The notes under the pieces: model-generated
What the model saw: only the letters and a program-made list of their open reading frames with translations
Told to the model about the DNA's origin: nothing
Databases searched by the model: none
Source: Guptibacillus spartinae
Lineage (GTDB): Bacteria > Bacillota > Bacilli > Bacillales > Guptibacillaceae
Reading direction: 5' to 3'
DNA length: 58,931 nucleotides
Assembly (NCBI RefSeq): GCF_028610625.1
Contig: NZ_JAQQWU010000019.1
Coordinates: 1-58,931 of the forward strand
Part shown: positions 10,395 to 18,721 of the stretch, one piece after another
How the letters are laid out: the number at the start of each line of letters is the position of its first letter
Numbering within the stretch: position 1 is the first letter of the stretch
Position numbers and translations under genes: made by a program

Positions 10395-11864
10395 ATGGGA
10401 AACGAAGTACGTGTACGTTATGCCCCGAGCCCAACGGGTTATTTACATATTGGGAATGCCAGAACGGCATTATTTAATTATTTATTTGCTAGAAACCAGG
10501 GCGGTAAGTTCATTATTCGCATTGAAGATACCGATCAATCTCGTAATGTAGAAGGCGGCGTTGAGAATCAGCTTGATTACTTAAAGTGGCTTGGAATGGA
10601 TTGGGACGAGAGTATTGATAAAGAGGGCGAATACGGTCCATATACGCAAATGGAGCGTTTAGATATATATACAGAGCATACAAAAGAGCTATTGGAAAAA
10701 GATCTTGCATATAAATGTTACTGTACAGAAGATGAGCTTGAAGCGGAGCGTGAGGCACAGCGCGCACGTGGAGAAATGCCTCGTTACTCTGGGAAATGCA
10801 GACACCTCACTCAAGATCAGCGTGAGAAACTAGAAGCGGAAGGAAGAGAACCGAGCATTCGTTTTGCTGTTCCGCGTGATAAAGAGTATGCGTTTGATGA
10901 TATTGTCAAAGATCGTGTATCTTTTGAATCAAATGGTATTGGCGACTTTGTAATTGTAAAGAAGAATGGCATTCCTACTTATAACTATGCAGTGGCACTA
11001 GATGACCACCATATGAAAATTTCTCATGTTTTACGTGGGGATGATCATATTTCAAACACACCAAAGCAGCTGATGATTTATGAAGCATTTGGTTTCGAAC
11101 CACCCAAGTTTGGTCATATGACGCTGATCGTCAATGATCAAAAGAAGAAGCTTAGTAAGCGAGATAAATCAATTGTGCAATACATTGAACAGTATCATGA
11201 TTTAGGGTTTCTTCCAGAGGCGCTATTTAATTTTGTTACGCTTCTCGGTTGGTCTCCTAAAGGGGAAGAGGAGCTGTTTACAAAAGAGCAGTTGATTGAA
11301 ATCTTTGATCCTGAACGTTTGTCTACTTCTCCAGCGGTATTTGATTCACAAAAACTTTACTGGATGAATAATCAATATATTAAACAGGCGAGTCTCGATC
11401 AAGTTGTAGAGCTTGCGCTTCCACACCTTGTCGAAGCAGGAAGGTTTCCGCTTGAAATGACAGCTGAACAAAAAGAATGGGCGAAGGAACTGATTGCTCT
11501 TTATCAGGAGCAGCTGCATTATGGTAGAGAAATTGTTGAGCTTACTGAGTTGTTCTTTAAGCAAGAAATTCAGTATAATGAAGAAGCAATGACAGTGTTA
11601 AATGAAGAACAAATCCCTGAAGTAATGCAAGGATTTATCGATCAACTTAAAGAAGTTGAAGAGTTTGAGCCAGCCGCTATTAAAGCAGCGATTAAGGCTA
11701 CTCAAAAAGCAACTGGACATAAAGGGAAAAAACTATTTATGCCAATTCGTGTTGCTACGACAGGCGAAACGCACGGTCCTGAACTTCCTCAGGCCATTGC
11801 TTTACTTGGAAGAGAAACAGTTAATGCGCGCTTGAATCAAGTTCTTGCGATGAGTAATTCCTAA
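10395..11864 (+). CDS. gltX: Glutamyl-tRNA synthetase
   Basis: This class I synthetase charges tRNA-Glu and, in most Firmicutes, also mischarges tRNA-Gln for later amidation by GatCAB. The 489-residue protein has the ATP-binding signature HIGN at 18-21 within [17 protein letters not shown], the second signature KLSKR at 252-256, and a C-terminal anticodon-binding domain. The start is ATG 10395 after GGTGGTGGA, matching the B. subtilis [10 protein letters not shown]-terminus; an in-frame ATG at 10380 would add five residues. A cysteine T-box follows, so genes beyond it are under separate control. Confidence 0.98.
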   Translation: MGNEVRVRYAPSPTGYLHIGNARTALFNYLFARNQGGKFIIRIEDTDQSRNVEGGVENQLDYLKWLGMDWDESIDKEGEYGPYTQMERLDIYTEHTKELLEKDLAYKCYCTEDELEAEREAQRARGEMPRYSGKCRHLTQDQREKLEAEGREPSIRFAVPRDKEYAFDDIVKDRVSFESNGIGDFVIVKKNGIPTYNYAVALDDHHMKISHVLRGDDHISNTPKQLMIYEAFGFEPPKFGHMTLIVNDQKKKLSKRDKSIVQYIEQYHDLGFLPEALFNFVTLLGWSPKGEEELFTKEQLIEIFDPERLSTSPAVFDSQKLYWMNNQYIKQASLDQVVELALPHLVEAGRFPLEMTAEQKEWAKELIALYQEQLHYGREIVELTELFFKQEIQYNEEAMTVLNEEQIPEVMQGFIDQLKEVEEFEPAAIKAAIKATQKATGHKGKKLFMPIRVATTGETHGPELPQAIALLGRETVNARLNQVLAMSNS

Positions 11865-11884
11865 ACAATATAGATCTCTACAAA

Positions 11885-12134
11885 CGTTGAAGAGGAAAAG
11901 TAAATGAGTGAGATTCTTTTTAGAGAGAGCTGTCCCTGGCTGTAAGCAGCTTAAGGATTCACTCATTGAAATGCCCCTCTGAGTCTTCTTTCGAAAGCCA
12001 TCATGGTGAATAGTTAGGAGCGGTACCGCCGTTATCGGTGATAGGAGCATTTCTTAAAAATGTTCGAAGCAGAGTGGAACCACGCGAAAGGCGTCTCTGT
12101 GTGATGGAAATATCACACAGAGACGCCTTTTTTT
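11885..12134 (+). promoter_or_regulatory. Cysteine T-box riboswitch leader of cysE-cysS
   Basis: This leader senses uncharged tRNA. Stem I is visible from complementary ATGAGTGA (11904-11911) and TCACTCAT (11959-11966), with AGTA (11899-11902) facing GAAA and the specifier TGC (cysteine) at 11972-11974. The conserved T-box sequence AGAGTGGAACCACGCG is at 12071-12086, and the terminator follows at 12090-12134. With uncharged tRNA-Cys bound at TGC and at the TGGAACC bulge, the antiterminator forms and cysE-cysS is transcribed. The downstream genes and the codon agree. Confidence 0.93.
12090..12134 (+). terminator. Regulated terminator of the cysteine T-box
   Basis: A perfect 16-bp stem (12090-12105 with 12112-12127) and 6-nt loop are followed by seven T. 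Its left arm follows the T-box sequence directly, so antiterminator and terminator are exclusive alternatives. Confidence 0.93.
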
Positions 12135-12215
12135 AGTCAATCGACTTATCAGGCTGAAGGGCAATACTACTCGATCGATTTAATTTTATGGAAGTATGTG
12201 GAGAGGGGTGAACAC

Positions 12216-12872
12216 ATGTGGAAGACGTTAAAACAGGATATTGATGTGGTGTTTGATCAAGATCCTGCAGCAAGAAGTTACTTTGAAGTGATCTTAACTT
12301 ATGCAGGACTTCATGCGATCTGGTCTCATCGCGTGGCACATTGGTTTTGGAAAAAGAAATTCTTCTTCCTTGCAAGAGCAGTATCCCAAATTAGCCGCTT
12401 TTTCACCGGTATTGAAATACATCCAGGAGCGACTATTGGGGAACGATGCTTTATTGATCATGGGATGGGCGTCGTGATCGGAGAAACATGTGAGATTGGC
12501 AATAATGTCACGCTTTTTCAGGGAGTTACTCTCGGTGGTACTGGAAAAGAAAAAGGGAAACGTCACCCGACTCTGGAAGATAATACGCTCGTTGCGACTG
12601 GTGCAAAAATACTTGGATCGATAACGATTGGAGAAAATTCAAAAGTAGGGGCTGGATCGGTTGTGTTACAGGACGTTCCTGTGAATTCTACAGTTGTTGG
12701 TATACCAGGGAGAGTCGTCATCCAAAATGGTGTTAAAGTACCTCATCATTTAGATCATCATAAAATGCCCGATCCTGTAGCGGATAAATTCAAACAAATG
12801 GAGCAAGAAATGAAGAACTTACAAGAAGAAATTCGAACGTTACGAAAGAGGAGTGAAAAAGATGGCGATTAA
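12216..12872 (+). CDS. cysE: Serine O-acetyltransferase CysE
   Basis: CysE acetylates serine with acetyl-CoA, giving O-acetylserine for cysteine synthesis. The 218-residue protein has a helical N-terminal part and a left-handed beta helix of hexapeptide repeats (about 65-185), including [29 protein letters not shown] and [18 protein letters not shown] heptad-like coiled-coil tail (from about 190) follows. The start is ATG 12216, 7 nt after GAGAGGGG; an upstream in-frame GTG at 12198 precedes that site. The end overlaps cysS by 11 nt. Control by the cysteine T-box makes synthesis follow tRNA-Cys charging. Confidence 0.97.
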   Translation: MWKTLKQDIDVVFDQDPAARSYFEVILTYAGLHAIWSHRVAHWFWKKKFFFLARAVSQISRFFTGIEIHPGATIGERCFIDHGMGVVIGETCEIGNNVTLFQGVTLGGTGKEKGKRHPTLEDNTLVATGAKILGSITIGENSKVGAGSVVLQDVPVNSTVVGIPGRVVIQNGVKVPHHLDHHKMPDPVADKFKQMEQEMKNLQEEIRTLRKRSEKDGD

Positions 12873-14262
12873 GCTATACAACACATTGACGCAGAAGAAA
12901 GAAGTGTTTCAACCCATTGAAGAAGGAAAAGTAAGAATGTACGTGTGTGGTCCAACCGTTTATAACTATATTCATATTGGAAACGCGCGACCGGCAATTG
13001 TCTTTGACGTTGTTCGCCGTTATCTTGAATATCGAGAGTATGACGTCCATTATGTTTCTAACTTTACGGATGTCGATGACAAGTTAATCCGCGCAGCTAA
13101 CGAGTTAGGTGACGAAGTGCCCAATGTCGCTGAGCGTTTTATCGCAGCTTACCATGAGGATACGGGTGCACTTGGTGTTAAAAAAGCGGATGAACATCCA
13201 AGGGTAACGGAAAACATGCAAGAAATCATCGATTTTATCACCGCTCTTATTGAAAAGAATTATGCCTACGAATCTGAAGGTGACGTATATTTTCGAACAC
13301 GTCAATTTGAAGGGTATGGAAAGTTATCCCATCAATCTATAGATGAACTTAAACTTGGCTCACGTATTGTAGTTGGTGAAAAGAAAGAAGATCCGCTTGA
13401 TTTTACTTTGTGGAAAGCGGCTAAAGAAGGCGAGATCTCCTGGGTAAGTCCATGGGGAGAGGGGCGCCCGGGATGGCACATTGAATGCTCTGCAATGGCG
13501 AAGAAATATTTAGGAGATACGATTGATATTCATGCCGGTGGAAAAGACCTTGCATTCCCACACCATGAAAACGAGGTTGCGCAAACAGAAGCGTTAACCG
13601 GTCATCCTTTTGCGAATTACTGGCTCCATAACGGGTATATCAATATTAACAACGAAAAAATGTCTAAATCACTCGGTAACTTTGTCCTTGTGCATGATTT
13701 AATTAAGCAGCATGATCCAGAAGCTATTCGATTCTTTATGCTATCCGTTCATTACCGCAATCCAATTAATTTTGATCACGAGCTTTTAGCAAGTGCGAAA
13801 ACTGGACTTGACCGCATTAAAGATACAGTTGAGAATCTTGAACACCGTTTGATCAATAGCGCTGATCTAGCTGAAAATGTTTTGGAATGGAAAGAAAAAA
13901 TCGAAGGGTATCAGAATCGGTTTGTAAACGAGATGGACGATGATTTTAATACAGCTAATGCGATTTCTATCTTGTTTGAACTCTCTAAAGAAGCAAATCT
14001 GTACCTTCAAGAAACAAATTCCTCTAAAGAGGTTCTTGAAAAGTTCTTAGAGCAATTTGCTGATTTTGGCTCGGTTCTAGGTATTTCGTTTAAACGGGAA
14101 AAAGCACTTCTAGATGAAGATGTTGATCAGCTGATTGAAGAACGGAATGAAGCTAGAAAACAGCGTAATTTCAGTAGAGCGGACGAAATTCGCGATGAAT
14201 TGAAAGAGCAGGGAATACTTCTTGAGGATACTCCTCAGGGCGTTCGCTGGAAAAGGATGTAG
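12862..14262 (+). CDS. cysS: Cysteinyl-tRNA synthetase
   Basis: This class I synthetase charges tRNA-Cys. The 466-residue protein has [13 protein letters not shown] with zinc ligand C29 and HIGN at 38-41, the zinc motif [13 protein letters not shown], and KMSKS at 266-270. The C-terminal tRNA-binding region contains [20 protein letters not shown]. The start ATG 12862 lies inside the end of cysE, after AGAGGAGTG; a GTG at 12853 would overlap that site. It is paired with cysE under the T-box, so cysteine supply and its use in translation respond together. Confidence 0.98.
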   Translation: MAIKLYNTLTQKKEVFQPIEEGKVRMYVCGPTVYNYIHIGNARPAIVFDVVRRYLEYREYDVHYVSNFTDVDDKLIRAANELGDEVPNVAERFIAAYHEDTGALGVKKADEHPRVTENMQEIIDFITALIEKNYAYESEGDVYFRTRQFEGYGKLSHQSIDELKLGSRIVVGEKKEDPLDFTLWKAAKEGEISWVSPWGEGRPGWHIECSAMAKKYLGDTIDIHAGGKDLAFPHHENEVAQTEALTGHPFANYWLHNGYININNEKMSKSLGNFVLVHDLIKQHDPEAIRFFMLSVHYRNPINFDHELLASAKTGLDRIKDTVENLEHRLINSADLAENVLEWKEKIEGYQNRFVNEMDDDFNTANAISILFELSKEANLYLQETNSSKEVLEKFLEQFADFGSVLGISFKREKALLDEDVDQLIEERNEARKQRNFSRADEIRDELKEQGILLEDTPQGVRWKRM

Positions 14263-14265
14263 CAT

Positions 14266-14676
14266 ATGAAGGAAATTGATGTAAAACAACTGAATTCTCT
14301 TGCCCTGGCGTATATGGGTGACTCTGTTATTGAGATTAATGTTCGGAAACGTTTATTATCACTTGGCCACATTCGTCCCAATCAGTTGCATCGCACAGCA
14401 ACAACGTATGTATCTGCTAAAGCGCAGGCAGCTTACCTTCACCATGTACTGAAGCAAGAATGGTTATCGGAAGAGGAAGCTGGTGTTGTTCGTAGAGGGC
14501 GTAATGCAAAATCTGGAACGGTTCCTAAAAACACGAGTGTCAGCACGTACAAATATTCAACTGCGCTTGAGGCGTTGTTTGGTTATCATTACTTACAGGG
14601 AAATGAACAAAGAGTCGATGAACTTTTGGAGAAACTTTATGAATTTGTAGAACAACCGAAGAAAGAAGTGAAGTGA
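14266..14676 (+). CDS. mrnC: Mini-ribonuclease III (MrnC)
   Basis: Mini-III is a dimeric RNase III-like enzyme without a double-stranded RNA-binding domain; in B. subtilis it trims 23S rRNA precursor ends. The 136-residue protein has the RNase III core motif LALAYMGDSVIE with catalytic D19, the helix with RKRL, and EALFGYHYL near the C-terminus, the second acidic motif. No double-stranded RNA-binding domain follows, as expected. It begins three bases after cysS and is one base from rlmB, which modifies the same 23S rRNA. Confidence 0.95.
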   Translation: MKEIDVKQLNSLALAYMGDSVIEINVRKRLLSLGHIRPNQLHRTATTYVSAKAQAAYLHHVLKQEWLSEEEAGVVRRGRNAKSGTVPKNTSVSTYKYSTALEALFGYHYLQGNEQRVDELLEKLYEFVEQPKKEVK

Positions 14677-14677
14677 G

Positions 14678-15424
14678 ATGGATAAAGAATTTATTGTAGG
14701 ACGAAACTCGGTTCTTGAAGCGTTACGATCGGGACATGAGATCAACAAGATTTGGATTAATGAAGGGTCCCAAAAAGGACCCCTTCAGAATTTGATTCAA
14801 AAAGCGAAGGAGCAAAATGTGCTTGTTCAATTTGTACCTAAGCGAAAGCTTGAACAGTTATCTGGGGAAAGCAATCATCAAGGCGTAGTGGCTTCGATTG
14901 CGGCATACGAATATGCTGATATCGATGATTTATTTAAAAAAGCTGAGGAGTCTGGAGAAGCTCCATTTTTCCTTGTGTTGGATGAGATTGAAGACCCGCA
15001 TAACCTTGGTTCAATCTTAAGAACGGCTGATTCAGCAGGAGCGCACGGTGTGATTATTCCAAAGCGGAGAGCGGTTGGCTTAACATCTACAGTGGCTAAA
15101 TCCTCGACAGGTGCCATAGAGTATATTCCTGTTGCGCGTGTAACAAACCTTGCTAGGACAATGGATGAGTTGAAAGAACGCGGAATCTGGTTTGTTGGGA
15201 CAGATGCACAGGGTGGACAAGATTATCGACAAGCAGATTATGATATGGGAATTGGACTTGTTATCGGAAGTGAAGGAAAGGGAATGGGTCGTTTGATTAA
15301 AGATAAATGCGACTTCCTTGTAAGCCTTCCGATGGCTGGAAAAGTAACCTCGCTCAATGCATCGGTTGCAGCAGGATTAATGATGTATGAGGTTTACCGA
15401 CAACGTCATCCTCTGGGGGAGTAA
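14678..15424 (+). CDS. rlmB: 23S rRNA (guanosine-2'-O-)-methyltransferase RlmB
   Basis: RlmB-type SPOUT enzymes methylate a guanosine ribose in domain V of 23S rRNA. The 248-residue protein has an N-terminal substrate-binding domain (1-75: IVGRNSVLEALRSG) and the trefoil-knot catalytic domain with NLGSILRTADSAGAHG, VIGSEGKGM and SLNASVAAGLMMYE, the three SpoU motifs. It follows mrnC by one base and rae1 follows by three. The exact position modified cannot be read from sequence; a close TrmH-family paralogue is the alternative, but context favours RlmB. Confidence 0.94.
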   Translation: MDKEFIVGRNSVLEALRSGHEINKIWINEGSQKGPLQNLIQKAKEQNVLVQFVPKRKLEQLSGESNHQGVVASIAAYEYADIDDLFKKAEESGEAPFFLVLDEIEDPHNLGSILRTADSAGAHGVIIPKRRAVGLTSTVAKSSTGAIEYIPVARVTNLARTMDELKERGIWFVGTDAQGGQDYRQADYDMGIGLVIGSEGKGMGRLIKDKCDFLVSLPMAGKVTSLNASVAAGLMMYEVYRQRHPLGE

Positions 15425-15427
15425 ATC

Positions 15428-15937
15428 ATGGACGTGCTGTTAGTTGACGGGTATAACATCATTGGAGCCTGGCCAGAATTAAGATCTCTGAAAGAGAGAG
15501 ACTTTAGTAAGGCACGTGAGCTCTTGATTGAGAAAATGGCCGAATACCAAGCATATACTGGTTATCGGGTGATCGTCGTGTTTGACGCTCACCTTTCTCA
15601 CGGTATTGAAAAACGCCATAGTCAGTATCGGGTTGAAGTCATTTATACGAGAGAGAATGAAACAGCGGATGAGCGAATTGAGAAGATGGCACGAGAGCTT
15701 AAAGGAATTCGCACGCAAATCCACGTTGCCACTTCAGATTATACAGAGCAATGGGCCATTTTTGGACAGGGCGCATTAAGGAAGTCAGCTCGAGAGCTTT
15801 ACAATGAAATGCAAGGAATTGAAAGAGGGATCGAAAAAAGTGTGAATACCGAAAATCGGCGGAATCGCTCGGCTGGTCTGCATTTATCAGAAGAAGTTAG
15901 CGAAATATTTGAAAAATGGCGAAGAGGCGGTAAATAG
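15428..15937 (+). CDS. rae1: Ribosome-associated endoribonuclease Rae1 (YacP)
   Basis: Rae1 is a PIN/NYN-fold endonuclease that in B. subtilis enters the ribosomal A site and cuts certain mRNAs during translation. The 169-residue protein shows the acidic metal-binding positions expected for NYN domains: VDGYNIIGAWPE (D7), VVFDAH, NETADERIE and TSDYTEQ. The C-terminus is basic (RRNRSAG, KWRRGGK), consistent with ribosome binding. It starts at ATG 15428 after a GGGGGAG-type site and is last in the gltX-cysE-cysS-mrnC-rlmB run; sigH behind it has its own promoter. Confidence 0.93.
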   Translation: MDVLLVDGYNIIGAWPELRSLKERDFSKARELLIEKMAEYQAYTGYRVIVVFDAHLSHGIEKRHSQYRVEVIYTRENETADERIEKMARELKGIRTQIHVATSDYTEQWAIFGQGALRKSARELYNEMQGIERGIEKSVNTENRRNRSAGLHLSEEVSEIFEKWRRGGK

Positions 15938-15941
15938 GCGG

Positions 15942-15971
15942 TTGACGATTTTTCGACACGTACTGTATAAT
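15942..15971 (+). promoter_or_regulatory. Sigma-A promoter of sigH
   Basis: TTGACG (15942-15947) and a perfect TATAAT (15966-15971) are 18 nt apart. The start would fall near 15978, 30 nt before sigH. In B. subtilis this promoter is repressed by AbrB; I cannot confirm an AbrB site by eye. Confidence 0.85.
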
Positions 15972-16007
15972 ATTTCTATATAGCGTACTGGTCGGGGGGA
16001 ACGCATA

Positions 16008-16703
16008 TTGAGTACAGTAGACCTCAAAGAAAGCACGGTAAATCAAGAACAACAGTCAGTAGACCAAAGACACCTGGAACACGTAGCATTCGATCAACTT
16101 GATGATGAACTGCTCGTCATCATGGTTCATGAAGGTCACAGTAGAGCGTTGGAACATTTGATTACGAAGTACAAAAATTTCGTACGCGCTAAAGCGAGGT
16201 CGTATTTTCTCATTGGAGCAGATCGAGAAGATATCATTCAAGAAGGAATGATCGGTCTGTACAAAGCCATTCGTGATTTTAGAGGAGACAAGTTCTCATC
16301 TTTTAAAGCGTTTGCCGAACTGTGCATCACCCGGCAGATGATTACAGCTATTAAAACCGCCACAAGACAAAAGCATATTCCGCTAAATTCTTACGTATCA
16401 CTTGATAAGCCAATCTATGATGAAGAGTCAGATCGGACATTGCTGGACGTTATATGCGGAACGAAAGTAACTGATCCTGAGGAATTGATTATTAATCAGG
16501 AAGAGTTTGATGACATTGAACTTAAAATGTCTGAAATTTTAAGCGATTTAGAGCGAAAAGTGTTAATGCTTTATCTCGATGGACGCTCTTATCAAGAAAT
16601 ATCGGTTGATTTAAACCGACACGTTAAGTCCATTGATAATGCCTTGCAACGGGTGAAACGTAAACTAGAGCGTTATCTGGAACTTCGGGAAGTCAGCCTT
16701 TAA
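16008..16703 (+). CDS. sigH: RNA polymerase sigma factor SigH
   Basis: Sigma-H directs transcription at the onset of sporulation and in competence. The 231-residue protein has region 2 (ALEHLITKYKNFVRAKARSY, then GADREDIIQEGMIGLYKAIR) and region 4 helix-turn-helix (RSYQEISVDLNRHVKSIDNA). It starts with TTG at 16008, 7 nt after GGGGGGA. The variable N-terminus is about 13 residues longer than in B. subtilis (218 aa); a shorter start is not favoured because no other ribosome binding site is evident. It has its own promoter and terminator, so it forms a single-gene unit. Confidence 0.97.
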   Translation: MSTVDLKESTVNQEQQSVDQRHLEHVAFDQLDDELLVIMVHEGHSRALEHLITKYKNFVRAKARSYFLIGADREDIIQEGMIGLYKAIRDFRGDKFSSFKAFAELCITRQMITAIKTATRQKHIPLNSYVSLDKPIYDEESDRTLLDVICGTKVTDPEELIINQEEFDDIELKMSEILSDLERKVLMLYLDGRSYQEISVDLNRHVKSIDNALQRVKRKLERYLELREVSL

Positions 16704-16733
16704 TATGGACAAACCTATTAGAAATAAGGGGAG

Positions 16734-16761
16734 AGAGTAGGGAGAGTTCCCTACTCTTTTT
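16734..16761 (+). terminator. Terminator after sigH
   Basis: A 10-bp perfect stem (AGAGTAGGGA, 16734-16743, with 16748-16757), GAGT loop and a T tract to 16761. It lies 31 nt after the sigH stop. Confidence 0.9.
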
Positions 16762-16786
16762 CTGTGTCTGTCTTTCATAGGCTTTA

Positions 16787-16816
16787 TTGACATGCCAAAA
16801 CGCGCTATGATAAAGT
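16787..16816 (+). promoter_or_regulatory. Probable sigma-A promoter of rpmGB-secE-nusG
   Basis: A perfect -35 TTGACA (16787-16792) precedes an extended -10, TGA-TAAAGT (16808-16816), with 18 nt between hexamers. It is the only good promoter between the sigH terminator and rpmGB. The -10 hexamer itself is only 4/6. Confidence 0.5.
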
Positions 16817-16856
16817 TGTAAAAGTAAGATTGTCAATTTTTTGTTAGGTTTGTAAG

Positions 16857-16886
16857 AACGTCACAGGGTAGCTGAACGTTTTTTTA
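16857..16886 (+). terminator. Terminator-like hairpin in the rpmGB leader
   Basis: AACGTCA (16857-16863) can pair with TGAACGTT (16873-16880, one bulged A), and a run of T follows to 16885. It sits between the promoter at 16787 and rpmGB, where it could attenuate transcription. The stem is short, so this may be weak or fortuitous. Confidence 0.35.
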
Positions 16887-16961
16887 TTTTGCTCTTTTTT
16901 GATATAAGAAAGCTTATATAAAGTCAAACTTCACTACTGCGCGGCTTAGGAAGGTGTCATT

Positions 16962-17111
16962 ATGCGTAAAAAGGCAGTACTAGCATGTGTTCAATGCAAT
17001 AGCCGAAACTATACAACTATGAAAAACTCACAGACAAGCCCGGCCCGCATCGAAGTTAAGAAGTATTGCAAATACTGCGGTGCTCACACTGTGCATCGTG
17101 AAACAAAGTAA
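16962..17111 (+). CDS. rpmGB: 50S ribosomal protein L33, zinc-binding form
   Basis: This 49-codon gene gives a small 50S subunit protein. The product starts [17 protein letters not shown] and has two CxxC pairs (C9/C12 and C36/C39), so it is the zinc-binding form of L33. B. subtilis carries further L33 paralogues that replace it under zinc limitation, and only this one is in the window. It starts at ATG 16962 after TTAGGAAGG. Its place just before secE-nusG matches other Bacillaceae. Confidence 0.95.
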   Translation: MRKKAVLACVQCNSRNYTTMKNSQTSPARIEVKKYCKYCGAHTVHRETK

Positions 17112-17144
17112 TGCCTCGCAGGGTGTTTGCTTACTGAGGCAAAC
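17112..17144 (+). other. Two mutually exclusive hairpins between rpmGB and secE
   Basis: TGCCTC (17112-17117) can pair with GAGGCA (17136-17141), while GTTTGC (17125-17130) can pair with GCAAAC (17139-17144). Both use 17139-17141, so only one can form. Neither has a T tract. Function unknown; perhaps a processing or translational switch. Confidence 0.35.
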
Positions 17145-17202
17145 GACATCAAAATAGATTCTCGGGGGAGTTTTCCGCCAGATTAATTGGGGGTAGCAAG
17201 TA

Positions 17203-17397
17203 ATGGCAAGTATTGTTCAACGTTCTGGTAAGTTCTTTCGTAATGTCGCAAGTGAAATGAAGCGGGTAAGCTGGCCTACGCGTAAGGAATTGACTCGCTA
17301 TACAATCGTAACTGTTACAACGGTTATTTTTATAGCTGTATTCTTTGCGTTAATCGACCAGGGTATTTCCTCAATAATCCGCCTCATTTTAGGATAG
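17203..17397 (+). CDS. secE: Preprotein translocase subunit SecE
   Basis: SecE clamps the SecY channel in the membrane. The 64-residue product has the short single-membrane-segment form usual in Gram-positives: an amphipathic cytoplasmic part with the conserved motif EMKRVSWPTRKEL (residues about 17-29) and one hydrophobic segment (about 34-56). It starts at ATG 17203 after TTGGGGGT. SecE, NusG and L11 clustering is near universal in bacteria, which confirms the call despite small size. secY is about 26 kb downstream. Confidence 0.96.
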   Translation: MASIVQRSGKFFRNVASEMKRVSWPTRKELTRYTIVTVTTVIFIAVFFALIDQGISSIIRLILG

Positions 17398-17448
17398 ATC
17401 GTTATAAAAGTTCATTCTCAAGGTTAGAATGAAAGAGTAAATGAGTTG

Positions 17449-17478
17449 GGGAGGGAAGGACACAGTCCTGCATATATG
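17449..17478 (+). promoter_or_regulatory. nusG ribosome binding site with intervening hairpin
   Basis: GGGAGGGA (17449-17456) is followed directly by AGGAC-ACA-GTCCT (17457-17469), a 5-bp stem with a triloop, then six bases and the ATG at 17476. Linear spacing is 19 nt; with the stem folded it falls to about 6-7 nt, near the optimum. This decides the nusG start and suggests structure-dependent initiation. Confidence 0.55.
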
Positions 17479-18009
17479 GAAAAAAGATGGTATGTTGTTC
17501 ATACGTATTCAGGGTATGAAAACAAAGTAAAGACCAACCTTGAAAAAAGGGTTGAGACAATGGGCATGACAGATAAGATCTTTCGTGTTCTCGTCCCTGT
17601 AGAAGAAGAAACAGAAGAGAAAAATGGTAAGAAAAAAACGGTTATGAAAAAAGTCTTTCCTGGCTATGTTATTACAGAGATGGTCATGACGGATGATTCA
17701 TGGTACGTTGTTCGAAATACACCGGGTGTTACTGGATTCGTAGGATCAAGTGGCGCTGGTTCTAAACCGACTGCTTTGCTACCAGAAGAAGTAGAATCTC
17801 TTCTTAAGCAAATGGGAATGGAGCAGCCGAAAGCTGATGTAGACTTTGAACTTAAAGAGAAAGTCAAAGTGAAAGAAGGTCCGTTTGCTGATTTCGTAGG
17901 TTCTGTTGAAGGAATTGATATGGATAAAGGGAAAGTGAAAGTACATGTCAATATGTTCGGTAGAGAAACGCCTGTAGAACTGAATTTTGGACAAGTTGAA
18001 AAGTTCTAA
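17476..18009 (+). CDS. nusG: Transcription elongation factor NusG
   Basis: NusG binds RNA polymerase and modulates pausing and termination. The 177-residue protein has the NGN domain (WYVVHTYSGYENKVKTNL onward, with FPGYVITEM and RNTPGVTGFVG) and a C-terminal KOW domain with KVKEGPFADFVGSVEGID. I choose ATG 17476, which gives the usual MEK-WYVVHTYSG start. The ribosome binding site GGGAGGGA ends about 19 nt upstream, unusually far, and a small hairpin (17457-17469) fills the space. An in-frame TTG at 17446 overlaps that site. Confidence 0.97.
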   Translation: MEKRWYVVHTYSGYENKVKTNLEKRVETMGMTDKIFRVLVPVEEETEEKNGKKKTVMKKVFPGYVITEMVMTDDSWYVVRNTPGVTGFVGSSGAGSKPTALLPEEVESLLKQMGMEQPKADVDFELKEKVKVKEGPFADFVGSVEGIDMDKGKVKVHVNMFGRETPVELNFGQVEKF

Positions 18010-18020
18010 TTGAAAAGTCC

Positions 18021-18049
18021 TTGCTTAACTTTTCGATTAATGATAGAAT
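18021..18049 (+). promoter_or_regulatory. Sigma-A promoter of rplK-rplA
   Basis: TTGCTT (18021-18026) and TAGAAT (18044-18049) are exactly 17 nt apart, with an extended TGA before the -10 (18041-18043). The transcript would include the L1-site-like structure at 18101-18130. Confidence 0.65.
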
Positions 18050-18100
18050 TTTAATGTTTCATGAGTCTCATACTAATCGAGACATTCAATTGATATATAA

Positions 18101-18130
18101 GGTGGGAGGGTGTAAACACCCAAATACCAC
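18101..18130 (+). promoter_or_regulatory. L1-binding-site mimic upstream of rplK
   Basis: GGTGGGAGG (18101-18109) and ATACCAC (18124-18130) flank a 5-bp hairpin GGGTG-TAAA-CACCC (18108-18121). GTGG pairs with CCAC. The two strands match the base of the L1 protuberance of bacterial 23S rRNA, where the same GGTGGGAGG and ATACCAC strings occur. L1 is known to repress L11-L1 operons through mRNA that mimics its rRNA site, so this is a likely autoregulatory site. A second copy precedes rplA. Confidence 0.65.
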
Positions 18131-18156
18131 ATCACGGACTTAAGGAGGTGTGTCGC

Positions 18157-18582
18157 GTGGCTAAAAAGGTAATCAAAGTTGTTAAATTGCAAATCCCGGC
18201 TGGGAAGGCGAATCCTGCACCACCAGTAGGACCTGCACTAGGTCAAGCTGGAGTTAACATTATGGGATTCTGTAAAGAGTTTAATGCTCGTACTTCTGAC
18301 CAGGCTGGTATGATCATTCCAGTAGAAATCACGGTTTTTGAAGACCGTTCATTTACATTTATCACTAAAACTCCACCAGCTGCAGTTCTTCTTAAGAAAG
18401 CAGCAGGGATCGAGTCAGGTTCTGGTGAACCAAACCGCAACAAAGTTGCGACTGTGAAGCGTGATAAAGTGCGTGAAATCGCTGAAACAAAAATGCCAGA
18501 CCTTAACGCAGCGAATGTTGATTCTGCAATGCGTATGGTTGAAGGTACTGCACGTAGCATGGGAATTACGATCGAAGATTAA
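18157..18582 (+). CDS. rplK: 50S ribosomal protein L11
   Basis: L11 binds the GTPase-associated centre of 23S rRNA and supports stringent-response sensing of stalled ribosomes. The 141-residue protein has the N-terminal proline-rich [19 protein letters not shown] (the thiostrepton-binding region) and the C-terminal rRNA-binding domain with GTARSMGI. The start is GTG 18157, 7 nt after TAAGGAGGTG; an in-frame start at 18148 would lie within that site. It begins the L11-L1 pair and carries an L1-site-like structure in its leader. Confidence 0.97.
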   Translation: MAKKVIKVVKLQIPAGKANPAPPVGPALGQAGVNIMGFCKEFNARTSDQAGMIIPVEITVFEDRSFTFITKTPPAAVLLKKAAGIESGSGEPNRNKVATVKRDKVREIAETKMPDLNAANVDSAMRMVEGTARSMGITIED

Positions 18583-18677
18583 TGTTACACAAGCCGTTGC
18601 GATTAAAAGGGATTCCTGCCTGTGTTTTACAGGTTCGCAACTTTTATTATGATGTCGCTCATTTGGCGTCATAAATA

Positions 18678-18702
18678 GTGGGAGGTTAATCCGCTAAACC
18701 AC
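18678..18702 (+). promoter_or_regulatory. Second L1-binding-site mimic, upstream of rplA
   Basis: GTGGGAGG (18678-18685) and ACCAC (18698-18702) enclose a small loop with TTA/TAA pairing. It repeats the arrangement found before rplK and lies just upstream of the rplA ribosome binding site (18707-18714), where L1 binding would hinder initiation. Confidence 0.6.
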
Positions 18703-18721
18703 ATTCAAGGAGGAACACAAA

